Shown here piece by piece: positions 1 through 13,900 of a stretch of 64,000 bases of DNA. The position numbers and the translations under genes are program-made. A model generated the notes under the pieces. It ran no database searches, was not told where the DNA came from, and saw only the letters and a program-made list of their open reading frames with translations. Positions within the stretch are counted from its first letter, which is position 1; each line of letters begins with the position of its first letter. The stretch lies in contig JAYEVE010001283.1 in the NCBI GenBank assembly GCA_036346375.1, forward strand, positions 22,292-86,291. Reading direction: 5' to 3'. This stretch comes from Guadua angustifolia (taxonomy: Eukaryota > Streptophyta > Magnoliopsida > Poales > Poaceae).

Positions 1-239
1 TGAAATCAGGTCAGCGCGATGGACGCCACGCCATTAAATTGGCGTTGAAACTGTCGTCGTTCCGCTAGCTTCCGTCCTCACGTACGGGTTGGTTCTCACA
101 GTACGAGCCGTACGGTACAACCCTTTGGGAACATGTTCTCGAAACAGGGAAGAGAGAGAGAGAGGGGGGGTTGCATAGAGATATAATTACGTCATGCTTC
201 GATAGTGGCCATGATTTACCTGTTTAGTGTGGGTGGGAA
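1..239. other. Unassigned left edge
   Basis: No gene or element end recognised. It contains a short GA/GGGG simple-sequence run near 150-172. It may be flanking DNA of the inverted-repeat element that follows. Confidence 0.4.
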
Positions 240-2615
240 TACGGTAGGATTCTAGAATTTTTTTGCTATTCTGACCGAAATTGAAAACTTATTTACGAAT
301 TTAGCTACTGTACAGGAAGAATTACAGAAATAGCCTATAAACAGTATAATTCTGCGCTCCGGATCCGCGGAATAATTTTTTAAATTTTTTCTCAGCTAAT
401 TCCGCATGACGCAAGCAATGGGACAATGGAATAATTTTTATTATTTTTCTCATCCAATTCGAATAATTTTTAATATTCCATGACGAGTAGCGGATTAATT
501 TGTTTTTAAATTTTTAATATTCAGCGAGCGAACGCGGATTAATTTCTTTTTAATTTTTTTTTCGCGGTTTTTATTTTTCCCGGTTTTTTTCCGCCGGTTT
601 TTCCTCTGCGTCGGCCGTACGGTGGGCCCACCAGCGAATTCCGCGCTTCACGACCGCGGAATTTCGCGTAGCTACAGTGCTCGCATGCTACAGTGCTCAC
701 GTGCTACAGTATCACAGCGTTTATTTTTTTTTTTGTTCTTTCCGAATAATCAACCGGGTTTTATTCAATATTTAACTATGATTTGTCATTAAATTTACCG
801 TACACTGAAAGAGAATGTTGAACAACACAATTTGATTTTTTTTGTGAGAAAATTCAATCGCCAAATAACTTTCAAATACTATATAAAATATCATTGCCAA
901 ATATGTATTTTTTAAGTTTATCGAATGCTTGTTTCAACTATAAATTTTATCGATTGTCAAAATACTGAATGATTTTTTCTACATTTTGCAATTCTTCTAG
1001 CTCAAGGTATATTTCTCCGCTCTCCTAACCACTTTGTAAAAAAATCCATTGCGTCGCGATACGCATAAAATAAGAATCTCGCCGACCCCAACCGCTTGAA
1101 ATAATATTGTACGCTCGATCCCTTTGAATTCTCGGGATTTCATCGCGACCATACCTATTTTTAAAAAAATTATACACAAATAAGGCTACTACACTACAAA
1201 AATCGCAGTCGTTTTTTCTTCCGTGACAAATAAGCGGAATCAATATGCTTAAATTTTTTAGTAACAATAGACATCCGTAATTTTAGCGAGTCAAATTTAT
1301 CACTCATTGAAAAAGAATGACGAACAATTATATCATCTGAACTTTCACTGTATGTGCCCTTCAAATTTTCTAACGTGGTTTGTTTCATTTTTCATTCGGT
1401 TCAAACTTGTCGGCCAGCGATTTATCAGGACAGTTGTATTGTTTGAATTTTAAAAAATTCCTCACATCTTCAAATCATTTGAAATTTTTACGGTAATATC
1501 ACTGCTTTATCAGGAACCTCCATAAAAAATTTCAAAATTTTTCGACGCCGTAACTTCTGTGGTTTCATGGCCGCGAGTGCCTTTTTCGATTTTCGTAACT
1601 TCCTACCGGGGCAACGTCTGGCTATCTCGCCCATACGTAAGTGGTAACCCGCGTTGCGTAGGTCGCCCTTGATTTTCTCGTATTTTTCGGCCCGTATCCG
1701 CTTGTCCCGCTGACCTCGAAAACCCTAAGTGGCCACGATTTACGTGGTTTCATGGCATGAGTGCCTTTTTTCGATTTTCGCAACTTCTGCCGGGCAATGT
1801 CAGCTATCTCGCCCATCGTAAATAGTAGCACGCGTTGCGTGAGGTCGCTCTTGATTTTTCTCGTATTGTTTGGATTTGGATCCGGCTTTGTCATGGGTGC
1901 AAAAACCCTTAAGTGGCCACGATTTCCCACGGTTTCAATTCAATCGCGATAGAACTGCGACTATTGAGACAAAGATGTATGTCAATTTGGAATTGCAAGC
2001 TGTCACGGTATTTCTGTAATTTTTTCGACATAATATTTCGTAAATTTTTTACAAAAATTCCATCTAATTGCCCTCGTCAATATTAAAAAATACGGAAAAA
2101 TAAAAATTGAAATTCTCGAATAAAAATATTCTTGATAAAAATTTCCTATATCATGAAAAAATATTTTTTTTAAATTTATTCAACACATCAAATTATAATA
2201 ATTAAATGAAAAAAAAAAAAGCGAAAGCAACGAAAAAATCGAAAACGGAAAAAACCGGTAGGAAAAACCGAAAAAAATCGGAGATTTTTTAATATTCATG
2301 ATTTGTTGCCATGAATATTAAAAAAATTTAAAAAATTAAAAACAAATTAATCCGCTACTCGTCCATGGAATATTAAAAAATTAAAAATTATTTCACAGCT
2401 GATGATCCATGAGAATGGTGAGAAAAAATAATAAAAATTATTCATTGTCGTCATGAGATTAGTGAGAAAAAATTTAAAAATTATTCAGCGGATCTGGAGC
2501 GGAATTATCTTGTTTGAGGCTATTCTGTAATTCTTCCTATCTGACAAAGAGCTAAATCCGTAAATAAGTTTTCAATTTCGGCCAGAATAGCAAAAAATTC
2601 AGGATTCTATGGGTC
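240..2615. mobile_element. Non-autonomous DNA transposon with long terminal inverted repeats (MULE-like)
   Basis: The sequence at about 240-605 reappears in reverse complement at about 2225-2615. For example, TTTTTGCTATTCTG followed by GAAATTGAAAACTTATTTACG is at the left end and its complement at the right end. Inverted repeats of about 370 bp are typical of Mutator-like elements. I could not identify a clear 9-bp target duplication, so the superfamily is an inference. The interior is AT-rich and holds a duplicated block at 1560-1932. It also has short minus-strand reading frames at about 1025-1390 with no family I recognise. No complete transposase is present, so the copy is non-autonomous. 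Confidence 0.65.
1560..1932. repeat. Two tandem copies of a ~185-bp unit inside the inverted-repeat element
   Basis: 1560-1741 and 1747-1932 share the order: GGTTTCATGG, GAGTGCCTTTTT, CGATTTTCG, GCTATCTCGCCCAT, GCGTTGCGT, CTTGATTTT, CTCGTATT, CCCTTAAGTGGCCACGATT. The copies differ by many substitutions and small indels, so the duplication is old. The function is unknown. Confidence 0.75.
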
Positions 2616-3716
2616 TAAATATAAAAGAGGGTAAAATTACACGAATTATTACTATATTTTTTAGAGAGAGTAGCTCATGCTACACGTACACTCCACTCAC
2701 ACCACATATGTACACATGTGTGTCCACTATGTATACCAGAAATTTTGTGAGGTTTTAGAGACTCACAAAACGCAGGCAAACGCTTTTCCACTAAACGCAC
2801 ATACATATGTTGTTATTTGATTTCGTATGCAATAAATCCTACAGAGTCCAACGTTTTTTTTTAAAAAAAAAAAGACTACCCACCCAGTCCAATTTGTTTA
2901 GTGTAGCTCCACAGTTATGTTATTATTTTGCGAAACCAAACTAGTTTTCATTCAAATTTATTTCAGAAATTTCAATAGTAAGTTATATGCTCCCTTAACA
3001 AAAAATAAAATAAAATAACACTGTGTAATCACGTGTACCATCTAGTTCTGTAAGGTAAAAAAAGTTATGTACTGTAAATGATTCAATACCTAGTTGTCTG
3101 TTCGAATACTAGACTTTAATTTGGAGGCTAGAGCCCCATAACAGCATCTTGTGATTTTCTGTAGATTATGACTTTTTTAGAAGGAATATCTAGTATTCCA
3201 TTAAACCGAGGCAACAGCTAATTCTGTACATTATGATATTTTTGGTTTACGGTTCAGGTATCAGGTTGAGGTAGTACGTGCTTTTGAGCAGCTATTTCGG
3301 CTTGAGGGAAAAAAAATCAGTTGGACCAAAATTTACTACAACTGGACCGAGGCGAAAATTACCAGTGGGTCGACACAATGTAACCTGCGAACTCCTTTCT
3401 TCCGAGATATTAGCACCACTCAACTCAACTACATTCCCTGTGCAGATGTCCACTTATTTTCATGGGAGAATCGACGAGTCCAGGTGGCGCGCGCAGATTG
3501 GCTACGACCGGATAGACCATGGATGCTAGGATAGCCAATCTCGCGCCACGTCCAATCCTGGTGGCGCCAAACGATCCGCAGCCAATACTGACTCGCGATA
3601 TATTTTCTCATGTCGCCTTAAAAGGAAACTCCAGCGAACTAGCACACGCGAGCCAAAGACCCGAGTAAGACACATTCTCCAGCAGGGCAAGCAAGCAGCT
3701 AGCGAGAGAGACAGCA
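2616..3716 (+). promoter_or_regulatory. Intergenic region and probable psbW promoter
   Basis: No coding potential. The last 150 bp lie directly upstream of the psbW start codon. They contain a TATA-like stretch (GATATATTTT, about 3596-3605) roughly 120 bp before the ATG, which allows a leader of about 80-90 bases. The TATA assignment rests on position and composition only. Confidence 0.35.
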
Positions 3717-4296
3717 ATGGCAACCATCAGCGCCGCCACGGCTACCACCGTCGTCGCCCGTGCCGTGATCGCCAGGCCGCAAGCTCTAGGTATTACATGG
3801 ATGCCTTCATGCCACAGAGTAGAATTAGATGAGCTTGTCCTTTAGGATTATGTATGCATGGTAACTTCCATGATCTGTTTGTGTGACTAGTTGCACTCTC
3901 TATGCCACAGAGTACGAGTTCTAGTATTTCATCTGCACACGAAGTCTAAGCATAGTGAGCTTCCTAATTGCAGGGCTGCCTCAGCTGAGGGCGAGAAGCC
4001 AGAGGGTGAGGTGCTGCTACACCAAGGACGCCAAGGAGGCAGCCCCGGTCAGCATCAAGGGCGCAGGCACGTCGCTGCTCGCCGCGGCCGGCGCCGTGAC
4101 CGCTTCGGCGGCGGCGCCCGCGCTGGCGCTCGTCGACGAGCGGATGTCGACGGAGGGCACCGGGCTGAGCCTCGGACTGAGCAACAACCTGCTGGGGTGG
4201 ATCCTCCTGGGGATCTTTGGCCTCATCTGGTCCCTCTACACAATCTACACCTCTGATCTCGACGAGGACGAGGAGTCTGGGGGACTCTCGCTCTAA
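3717..4296 (+). CDS. psbW: Photosystem II reaction centre W protein (PsbW), chloroplast precursor
   Basis: PsbW is a small thylakoid membrane subunit of photosystem II that supports PSII-LHCII supercomplexes in plants and green algae. The gene has two exons, 3717-3789 and 3974-4296, joined across a GT-AG intron at a Gly codon, giving 131 residues. The N-terminus is rich in Ala, Thr, Val and Arg, as in a stromal transit peptide. An Ala-rich hydrophobic stretch ending APALAL is the thylakoid transfer signal, with cleavage expected just before VDERMSTEG. The mature part is about 54 residues. It has one membrane helix (LLGWILLGIFGLIWSLYTIY) and an acidic tail (DLDEDEESGG). Length and order match the family. 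Both splice sites are canonical and the frame is intact, so the gene looks functional. It converges on the GH47 gene, whose stop codon is about 610 bp away. Confidence 0.95.
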
Positions 4297-4908
4297 GTCT
4301 TCTTGTGTAATCTGTGTATACACGGTGGTGATCGGTGTAATTCCAGACATGACTACTTGTATCTAAGTGTTTCGGTTCTCAGATATGTTTAGCTGTCAGA
4401 TGAAGCGCTTGCGTCACTGGAGATCGTGCTTGTACCAACTTAACAAGAAAAAACATGCATGGATTTGAATTCTCGGTACAGTAGTTCCTGATTTTTAACG
4501 TGTTGCATGCACCATGTATGCGCTATTTGGCCATACAGTTTCTTCTTTACTTCTATAATTCTATTGTACATTACATCCGCTATTTGAATAGAAAAACTTC
4601 TATCCAATCACTAAAAACAGAATAAATTAAGGAATGTTCATTCTTAAGTCAATTTGCCATAGAAAGAACAGAGCTGGCGTCAGGTAAATATTGATTCTGG
4701 GGATGAAACCGCAGCTCATAGTCCCTACTCAAGAATGGCCACCCATTACCACAACCATTGATTTTCGACTCATTAAGCAGTGGTCAGATACTGATCGATG
4801 AGCCTGGCTCAAAACTGCTTGCTTCCCAATCTGCTGTGCAGATTTTTTGAGTGTAATACGGCAAGCTCTGACCATGATGGTGCTCCAGTTCAGTGAACGA
4901 ATTGGTGT
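4297..4908. other. Convergent 3' region between psbW and the GH47 gene
   Basis: Holds the 3' untranslated parts of the two convergent genes. No element or third gene is visible. I did not fix polyadenylation sites. Confidence 0.6.
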
Positions 4909-7900
4909 CTACATGGTCTCAGGGTCAGTATTTTCATTCGGTTGAAACTCCTGAGAAGCAATCTCTTCATCAGTATCTTTTGTTTGTTCAGAGATGCTCA
5001 TGGTGCCCTCAGTATGTTGTTCGGTGTTTCCTTCGTACGAGCCACCAGTAGCATCAGTCTTTATGGACTCGGAGTCAGCAGTTACCACAGTATTTCCATG
5101 ATGTTGACTTGACCTGATCTCCAAAGGCTCGTTGGGTTGGCTTGTGACTGGATGAGAGACGAATATTACAGAACTTGGTTGAGCTTGGACAATGGATTCG
5201 ACCACGGAAGATTCATCAGGATTCTCACGACTTTCAGAATTTTGTTCTATGAAGCTATCCTGTTCGTTGTAGTACGATATGCCAAGTTTCTGTGCATGAG
5301 TCAATCCTGGACAGACTCCCTAACAAAAAGGTACATTGTTGTCAGAGAAAAAAGAGAGAAGCTAAGAAAAAAGGATGCACCTTCTGAACAATGTGCATGT
5401 ATTAGATCATCAAAGTGACAAAATTCATAGAAGTTCATCTCTTCCTAACTTCAATGAAGAATTGGTAATAACACCATTCTATATGTTCCATGGAAACTGT
5501 CAATAGATTCTTAAAACAAATTCACTTTAGGCAACATAATCCATCATCGTGCCATTTTCTTTCTAGAAGGCTGACAAATAGAGTACCGAAGAAAACTGTT
5601 AATCAGAAATGCAGCAGACTATACCTTGATGTACCCTCTTGTTGTAAACAAAACATTGGACATTGATTTTTGACTGGAAGAGGTTTGGCTGTCATCAAGT
5701 TGAATATAGTTAGCATTTTGATGCTTACTAGAACTATCACTGTTACCATAGCCACCGCCTGCACTACCATTACAGAATGCTCCAAAATAAAAGCAATGCT
5801 CATCTACCAAGGCCATCTCAGGAGTAGCAGGTAACAAATGACCTTCTGTACTAAATATGTATCTGCAGGGTCAGTCAATGATACACAGTATGAATGTTAA
5901 GTCTGAAGAAACAACTTAACTTACTGAATTTACGGTGTCGTACTTACTTGTATGGCCCATTTTCAACAATGTTATCAGGGCCTACAGCTAAATCAAAAAG
6001 AAGCCAGAGATATTTGACCTGAAATGGTGCTGGTAGTTAGATTTAACTGGTAGAGAATAACTCAAGGAAAAGTTACATGCACATAAAATTTAGCAGACGT
6101 GAAATAGATGATTGTGTTGCTGAATTCATGCCAAAACCTCAATCTGTTCACAATTATTAGGACTTTGGAGAAGAGCTTGTTTAAAAGGTTTTTCGGTTCA
6201 CTCTAGCATTAGTATATACTAGACACCTTACAAGATCAGATTAAATGTTTAGTGCTGGTATTCTTGGTATGGTAGTTATGCCAACGCATGCTAGTGTCGA
6301 ATGTTCCAAATTGATCCTCAGTTCCTGATGTTCTAAATTAATCCCGAGTTCCTAACTAGATGTATCAGTAATTCAGTATCACACTGGTCCACGAAAAACA
6401 TCATAGGCATACAAGCATTATATCAGAAAAAAAATAAATTAGCATGTTTGATGTAGATCTACTCACCGTTTCTGCAAGGAAAAAACTCTCCATGTGGTCG
6501 TCCTGCTTGTGGGTTTCCACATCAGATATGTGGCAGTAGCCACAAGGACATTTAGCACCATATTGAAGGCTTGCTAATATATCCCTTCCAACATCAAGGT
6601 ACCTGTAATTAATATTAAACTAAAATATAAATCTAGCGCAAAAGAGTATCAGTCAAATAAGCAGAATAAAATTAACTGAACTTGGTTTTAGAGCTTGCTA
6701 GTATCAGTTAAAAGTACTAGATCCTGCAATTTTTTCAGGGCAATGTAGTTATAGTTTTTCGTTTATGACTGAACCAACTGGTTCAACCATTAATACTAGC
6801 AAAGGTGAACACCTCTTTTGTCCCCACATCACCATCCCATAAAAAACCCCAATATATGCACAACTTCACTCAAGTCTCCTTTTCTTTTTACCGATGCGAG
6901 CAATTGCATCTAAGAGACAAGCTGTTTACGCTAAAGGATAAAGTATATCTTCACCTTGTAAAGAAAGACACACCTATGATCTCTGGTAGCCTTGAACAGC
7001 AAATATGTGCTTTCAATCAACTCAGGCCGCAGCGGGTAGCTCCTTTGTCCATTCTATGAAACATAAGAAATGTTGGGATTAATGCGAGTATAAAGAAGTG
7101 GCAAGAACCCTCTTCTGTGCTTCAACTTTGAGCGCCCCAAAGTCTCACAGGGAACAGGGAACAATTAACCCTTCAACCAATTCATACAATTTTGCTAGGA
7201 CCTTTTTTTGTCTTTTTGCTAAAATATGAAAGCTTGTCTTGATAATTCCACTTGAGGTTCAAGGCTTACATTGTATCTTGTCCCAAGGTTTGAGGGCTAA
7301 AAATGTATTTATCCCATAAAAGGAATAAAAATGGTTTCATTACCTGAACAGTGGATGTAGCAAGATTAAACCCTTCTGGAGTGAACCCATATTTTTTCCA
7401 AACGCTAAAGAAGGCAGCATGTGTTCGAATGGCAGGATCAACATCTCCGGCTAAAACCTTAAATTTAAGTAGCATAAGCAATCATCTAGAACATGTGCTG
7501 CAGAGCTAGTATATCTTTCTGATATGAGTAATCCAAACCTGAAGTCCTGGCCAGAATGCCTGCAGACTATTGAACAGCGGCCAAACAGTTGCACCAGAAT
7601 TCATATTTACCTCCACATACCTGAGATTTAATTTTTAAGGTTTTATTTGAAACTTAAAAGGGAAGCAGCTGAAGAACTTCTAAAATAACATAAGACCTAA
7701 ACTATCTGATTATCACCACAGATCTAAACAAACACAATTGAACATATTTTGTTATGCCAGGTTTCGTGTTATGGAAATAAATACAAATTGATTTGATCCA
7801 TATTAGGTTATTCATGCATAATAATCAGTGCAGAGAAAAGCTTCTGAGCTCTAAAAAAATAACCTTGTGAACTAACTAAATGTCCTCAAAACACTATATC

Positions 7901-10900
7901 GAATAGGATTCTTACCAAGGATCATGATGGAGATAGTGCATGGCAGCCTTGTAAGCCTCTTGAAATATATACAAGTATTCTTCATCTCCAAACAATAAAT
8001 ATGCCTGTCGAGAGTTGACACACAAAGTAACTGTTAAAAAACATAATAGCAAAAAAGTCAAGAAAAAGAAGAGAGAACCAGCAAGATGATGAGCTTACTT
8101 TTGTTCATGCTCTAGGAAAAAAAATATCAAGGATATTTTGAAAAATCCACAGTTCTTTTTTTAAAAAAAATCTATGATTTACAGTTTTGGAATGTACAAA
8201 AATGAACATCAACAAAGAGGTAGATTCTTTACCTTCAGAAGATATTCATAGAATGAGTCAATGCTTGTGCCAATTCCTGCATCCTGCAATGAGGGGATAT
8301 TTCAATAACAAAAGTTCATGATGTTAAATCATCTCTGAAACTAAACATTGAAGAGAAAAACAAAGTTGAAAGCACATCAGCTGTTGTGCTTCATGGTGTC
8401 CCAGGGAAGAAATTCTGCTGTAAAAGAGGCTTAAGACAAGGTGACCCAATTCCCCCACTGTTGTTTGCCCTGGTGGCTGATCTCTTACAATCTACATGAA
8501 GCTATGGAAAAAGGCTTAATTTCAATACCGTATGGTTCTGAATTTGACAGACTTTCCAATTTTTCAATATGCTGACAACACATTGGTGGTAATGAAGGCA
8601 GATCAAAGAGAGATTTTCTTCCTCAAAGGTCAATCATTTGCAACTTCAAACAGGTCTGAAAGTTAATTTTGCTAAATCATATATGATGCCTCTCAACATG
8701 GAATAGGATAAAATTGAGCTAGTAGCTGGAATTTTGGGTTGTAAAGTTGAATCTTTTCCATTTACATGTTTGGGGCTGCCTATGTGTCTTTCTAAACCAA
8801 GAATACAGGGTTTTGCTGGATTACTAGACAGATATATAAGGCGACTTTCAGGTTGGGAAGCTTCTCAACTATCAAAAGGAGGCAAGCTATCTTTGGTGAA
8901 TTCAGTGTTATCACTTCTTCCGATGTTCTACATGGGTACTTTTCTTTTGCTGGCTAAGGTTGTTGCTATGATTGATAGGCTTCGAAGAGCCTTTTCTGGA
9001 AAGGTGTCTCCTTTTTACAAGGATGTTCCTGTTTAGTTGCCTGGGATACAGTTTGTTTGTCAAAAAAGGCTGGAGGACTAGGAGTCATCAATATTAAAAG
9101 ACAAAATGAAGCTTTACTCATGAAATTTTTATGTAAGTTTTGTAATAAGAGGGAAATCTCTAGTGTTAATTTTTTATGGCAGCGGTACTATAAAACTATG
9201 TTATCACAGCGTCGCCTAGGCATCCTGGCGGCCGGAGGGGAACGCCTAGGCTGGCCGCCTCAGCTGGAAGGAGTTAAGCGGCCGCCTAGTCATCTGGGCA
9301 TCGCGGCGGAAGTAGTGAGGCGAGCATCGAGCGTCATGGCTAATGAGGATAAGTGAGAAGCTTCCAAACCTGAGGCTCCTCGGCGGCCACCTTGGCCGTC
9401 CCCGCTTCATCACCCCCTCCAGCCCATCCACAGCACACCGCGTCATGCCACCGGCCAGTCTTCTGCGACGCATAGGCTTCCCCACCGTCCATGGGAAGCC
9501 AACCTCTGGTCGCCTGTCACCAACGACCGCCACGCCGCCTCAGATCTGCGTTGATTGCTTGCTTGTCCTCCGGCCCTCGCTATTCGCCCGAGCCACACGA
9601 CGTCTGCTCGGTCTGATGCGACAAGCAAAGAGACCCTAAGCAATACTCCCGATCGGACTCCAAGGAAATCTCACAAGTGGATTTGAATCCGGCTTTGGCT
9701 CCGACTCCCAAGCACCATTGGGATGGGCTTCATGTTAATGACGCCGCACAGATGAGAAGCCCAGCCATCAATTTGTCTTCTCTCTCCAAGTAAATTAGCA
9801 TTAAGCCAATTCAGTTTGAAGAGGCGGAGGAGTAGCACTGACTCGGTTCTAGAGGAGCATCGTCTAATCATCGCCTAGGCAGGCGCCTAGGCGTCTAGGC
9901 GGTCCAGGCTCGCCGCACCTAGCCAAACCGCCATGACAACTATGCTACAGAAGCTCGGTTCCTTTGCTGAACAGTGGCAAAGATTCATTTTGGTGGAAGG
10001 ATGTTATAAAACAATTGATTTGGTTTAAAGCTATTGCTAGCCCTAAGTTGGGTAATGGTCAATCAATTCTGTTTTTGTAGGACTTATGGCTTAACTCAAT
10101 TCTCAGAGAAGATTATCCCCAGCTGTACTATTATGTAATCAAGAGCAATATGCTAGTTTCAGACTTCCTCTTGTTGGAGGATTCATATCAAGTTTTTATT
10201 CTCCCTTATAAGAAATTGCTGTTGGTCAACTTCAAGAATTGCAGGTGAGAGTCGTTGGTGAATTTTAGTAGCAATCAAGACTCATGGTACTCATTCATTT
10301 GGGGCTCAGAGTTATTTTCAACAAAGAAGACTTACTTGGCTCTCTCTGGAAATTTGCAAGTTTCTTCCATTTTTCAGAGGGTTAAAAAATAAATGCATGC
10401 TAAAATATAGAGTATTATTATGGATTCTTCTTTATGGGAAAATTATCACCATGGGTATGATGCTTCGAAAAAGCTTTGAAGTTGATGATATTCACTGCGT
10501 GCTCTGTAACAAAAGCTTTGAAGGAGTGGATGCATCTTTTCTTTGAGTGCCAATATAGCAAAGATTGTTGGAATTTTATTCAAAGCAATTGGAATACTTC
10601 TTTCGAGATTAATAGATTATGAACATGCTTCCTCTTGCTAAGTCACAAGATGGATATGCAAAAATATTCATCAAGGAACTTAGTACTTTAGGCTGCTGGA
10701 ACATATGGACTCAAAGAAATAAGTTTAAGAAAATTCCTCCCAACAAGTTCAGGCTGAAGAGGTTACTGCTAATGGATTTGGGATTGTTGAAGTTCAGATC
10801 TTCCTCTAAGATGGTTGATGCATTGGAAAGCTGGATTAGTAGAAATTAAATGAGAAATTAGTTCATTTGGTAATTGGTTGCCTTGAGTAGTAGCTAACTT

Positions 10901-13900
10901 GTGTTAGAAGTTTTATGAATCCTGTGGATCTTTTATGTAATCAAGTTAATTGTGTGCCATATATTAATTAATATTTATCAGTAGGGCCCTCCCCTACCAT
11001 TCCCCATAAAAAAATGTTAGCGCAGCCACTCGAGATGTAAGAAGGGACCTCTTCGATACATGGCAACATGAACATCTTTCCACTCCACTGAGGTTATTGG
11101 TCATATATCAATCTAATAAACAGAATTAGCGGGCCACTATGTGGATATGATATTTATTTCTGACCGTATGCTCCATGCACAACACAAATGGCATGAGGTA
11201 GTTTATTGTACACCAAGGAGTTAAAATATCAGCAAGAGAATGCTAGCAATATAACATTGGGTAGTTCAAAAACTACTGCGAAGACAAAGGTTAATACCTT
11301 CTGTGTCCATTCACCAGTAAAGACATTTATATGGGCACCAACAAGGTTGAGTTTCGACCTGCGTGCCCATATTCCACGCACTGAATTTTTTGTAACTTGC
11401 TCAAAAACTGCCAAGAGAGAAGCAACAAGTTTAACCAAAAACAAATGATACAACAGACCAAGAATGAGAAGTAAAATCTGTCTTTGGAGGACGTCTCCTG
11501 TTAAGGATGATAAATGACAAAATTAATGAATGTACAATAACAGACCAAAAATATAAGAAAAATCGGCGTAAAGACTAGGGAAGACATCTTATATTAAGCA
11601 TGATAACTTACCTTCAACCAGTATTCTAAATAGCTAGCTATAGCAATAATATAGCTACGCTATAGCTTTTTTGAACCCCAAACACGAAGCTAATGGTCAA
11701 TGTTCCGCTATATTAGCTACAAGCGTTATAGCTAACAATAACTCCACTATATGCCATAGTTTGTAACTAGTAATAGCTCCGCTATCCTATATGGGTACCC
11801 ATAGGTCCAAACATTGGGCTCATTTTGAAATCCAACACTAATAGAAGGCTAAAATGCATCTCTTATATGCCTGAACTACGAGAAAATCTAGTAAAAGACC
11901 TCATCTAGCCCTTTTCCAATAATCCAGCATTCATATTTCTTAGTGATTAAGTAAGAACATTATGATATAGTTATCAGTTATGGTCTTTGACATGTATTAG
12001 CATGTTTATTGATTCCAGACTTAACTCATATTCTTATTATAAAAATATTTATACCTTCTAAAGTACCACGGTTTTATGATTTGGTTGGAGGTGACTTATA
12101 TTATATACATTTTTTATTTTTAAATTTTTTTAATACTGAAAACAAGATGAAGGATAGCTTCCGTGATAGCTACTGTAGCTTTTTTGGACCTTGCCGCGAA
12201 AATCGTGATTTAAAACTTTGCCTTCAACTACCAAATATGTTTGTGGTCAAAGATATATATAATTTTCTTCTGAACATCTAACATACAGAATGCTGAACAG
12301 TGAAAACAGATGTTTCATGTTCCTATGCTTTTCTTCGAATATCATGACTCAAGTGTACACTCACATGCTAACACTGATAAGAAGAAGCAAGGATAGACTT
12401 TGGAATTATTCAATTAAGATAACCACAAAGCATACAAGTCCTCTTTTTGTCTTTTAGAATGATGGAGATAACCACTAGATAGGCAAGCTGTCTACCAAGA
12501 CCTGCAAGTAATGAGAGTTTGCATAAAATATACCCTACATACTAAGTGGACAACATAAACTACGAAAAAGAAAGTAGTCATAGATTCCTTGCACAGGGTA
12601 GCCATCATAGTCGTGTAGCAAATGTACAATACAAGACATAGAGGCCTTCAACAAAACAATGCAACAATGATATGTATTGCCAATACCAACCAGTGTTATT
12701 AGTCAAACGACTCAGGACTCCGAATTCCAATGTCAAAGTGCCACCACCAGCTGTTGATGTTATCTGGAGTAACATCCAGAGTGTCAGCAGTAAATCTCAA
12801 GACTATTTACATCCATTTAATAAACAGGTACAATTTCTCAGGTTTCAAAAAACTGCCTGTACTGATTAACCAAGCATGAGTATGGGAATTTAGGCAAGTT
12901 ATAAATGAGCAGAAGAAAATTGTAAAATGATATAGGTGTTTATATATGTCACTTGTATATTCTTTAGTGGTTATGAAATCAGTACAATATTTCAAGGAAA
13001 ACCATGCTGAAGATTACTTAAGAAAAAAACAACAATCACTTGGGAACTCTGTGCAAATCTCTACTTCATCCTTAATTAACATGTGTCTGGACCTGTTTCT
13101 TCTGCAAAACTCTACAACCAACCATAGTTATTGAAACCAGCCTGTCATTGACCTGGCGACGCGTCCGGTCCATTGGTTGCTGGTCCAACCGGTGGTTCAT
13201 AGGGTATAGATAAAATGTAACATGTTCTTATGTCACAAGGCCTGTAGAAGAGGTGAGAATGAGGAGAATCAGCCGTACCCCATCAAGGGAGATTAGGCTC
13301 TTTATATATACATCCCTTAGGGATAAGTATGGAAGATTACAACAGAATCAATCTAATCTAAGCTATCTATATATAGCTGTAACAAATATGGAAAGCTAGA
13401 GTACAATAGAATAACAGGAACTCTAACACCCCCATGATCGAGCGTGAGGTTGACAAAAGCAAGAGGATGGAGCGAAAGTCCACGAACAGACTTGGTGGGG
13501 AGGCCCTTGGTCATAATGTCGGCAAAAGCGGAGTGCAGACGGAACATGAAGAACTCGACTTGGCCAAGGAAACCTTTTCACGCACAAAATGAATATCAAT
13601 TTCAATGTGCTTGAAATACGCTTATCTTTGGATGGATTTGCCGACATATAAGCAGATGCTAACATTGTCGCAATAGACAACGGTAGCTTTTGAAGAGGAA
13701 GATGAAGCTCTGCGAAGTTGTCGTGTCAAACAACATTCAAGCAACAACATGAGCGACGGCGGTTTTCGCCTTATTTGGAGCGGGAGAGCGGTGGCTGTCG
13801 TTTAGACGACCAGAAATGAGGTTGTCGCCAAGATAAACGCAGACCGGAGGTGGAGCAATGCGAAGTCGAGGCGGCCCAATCTGCATCTGAATAGGCAATC

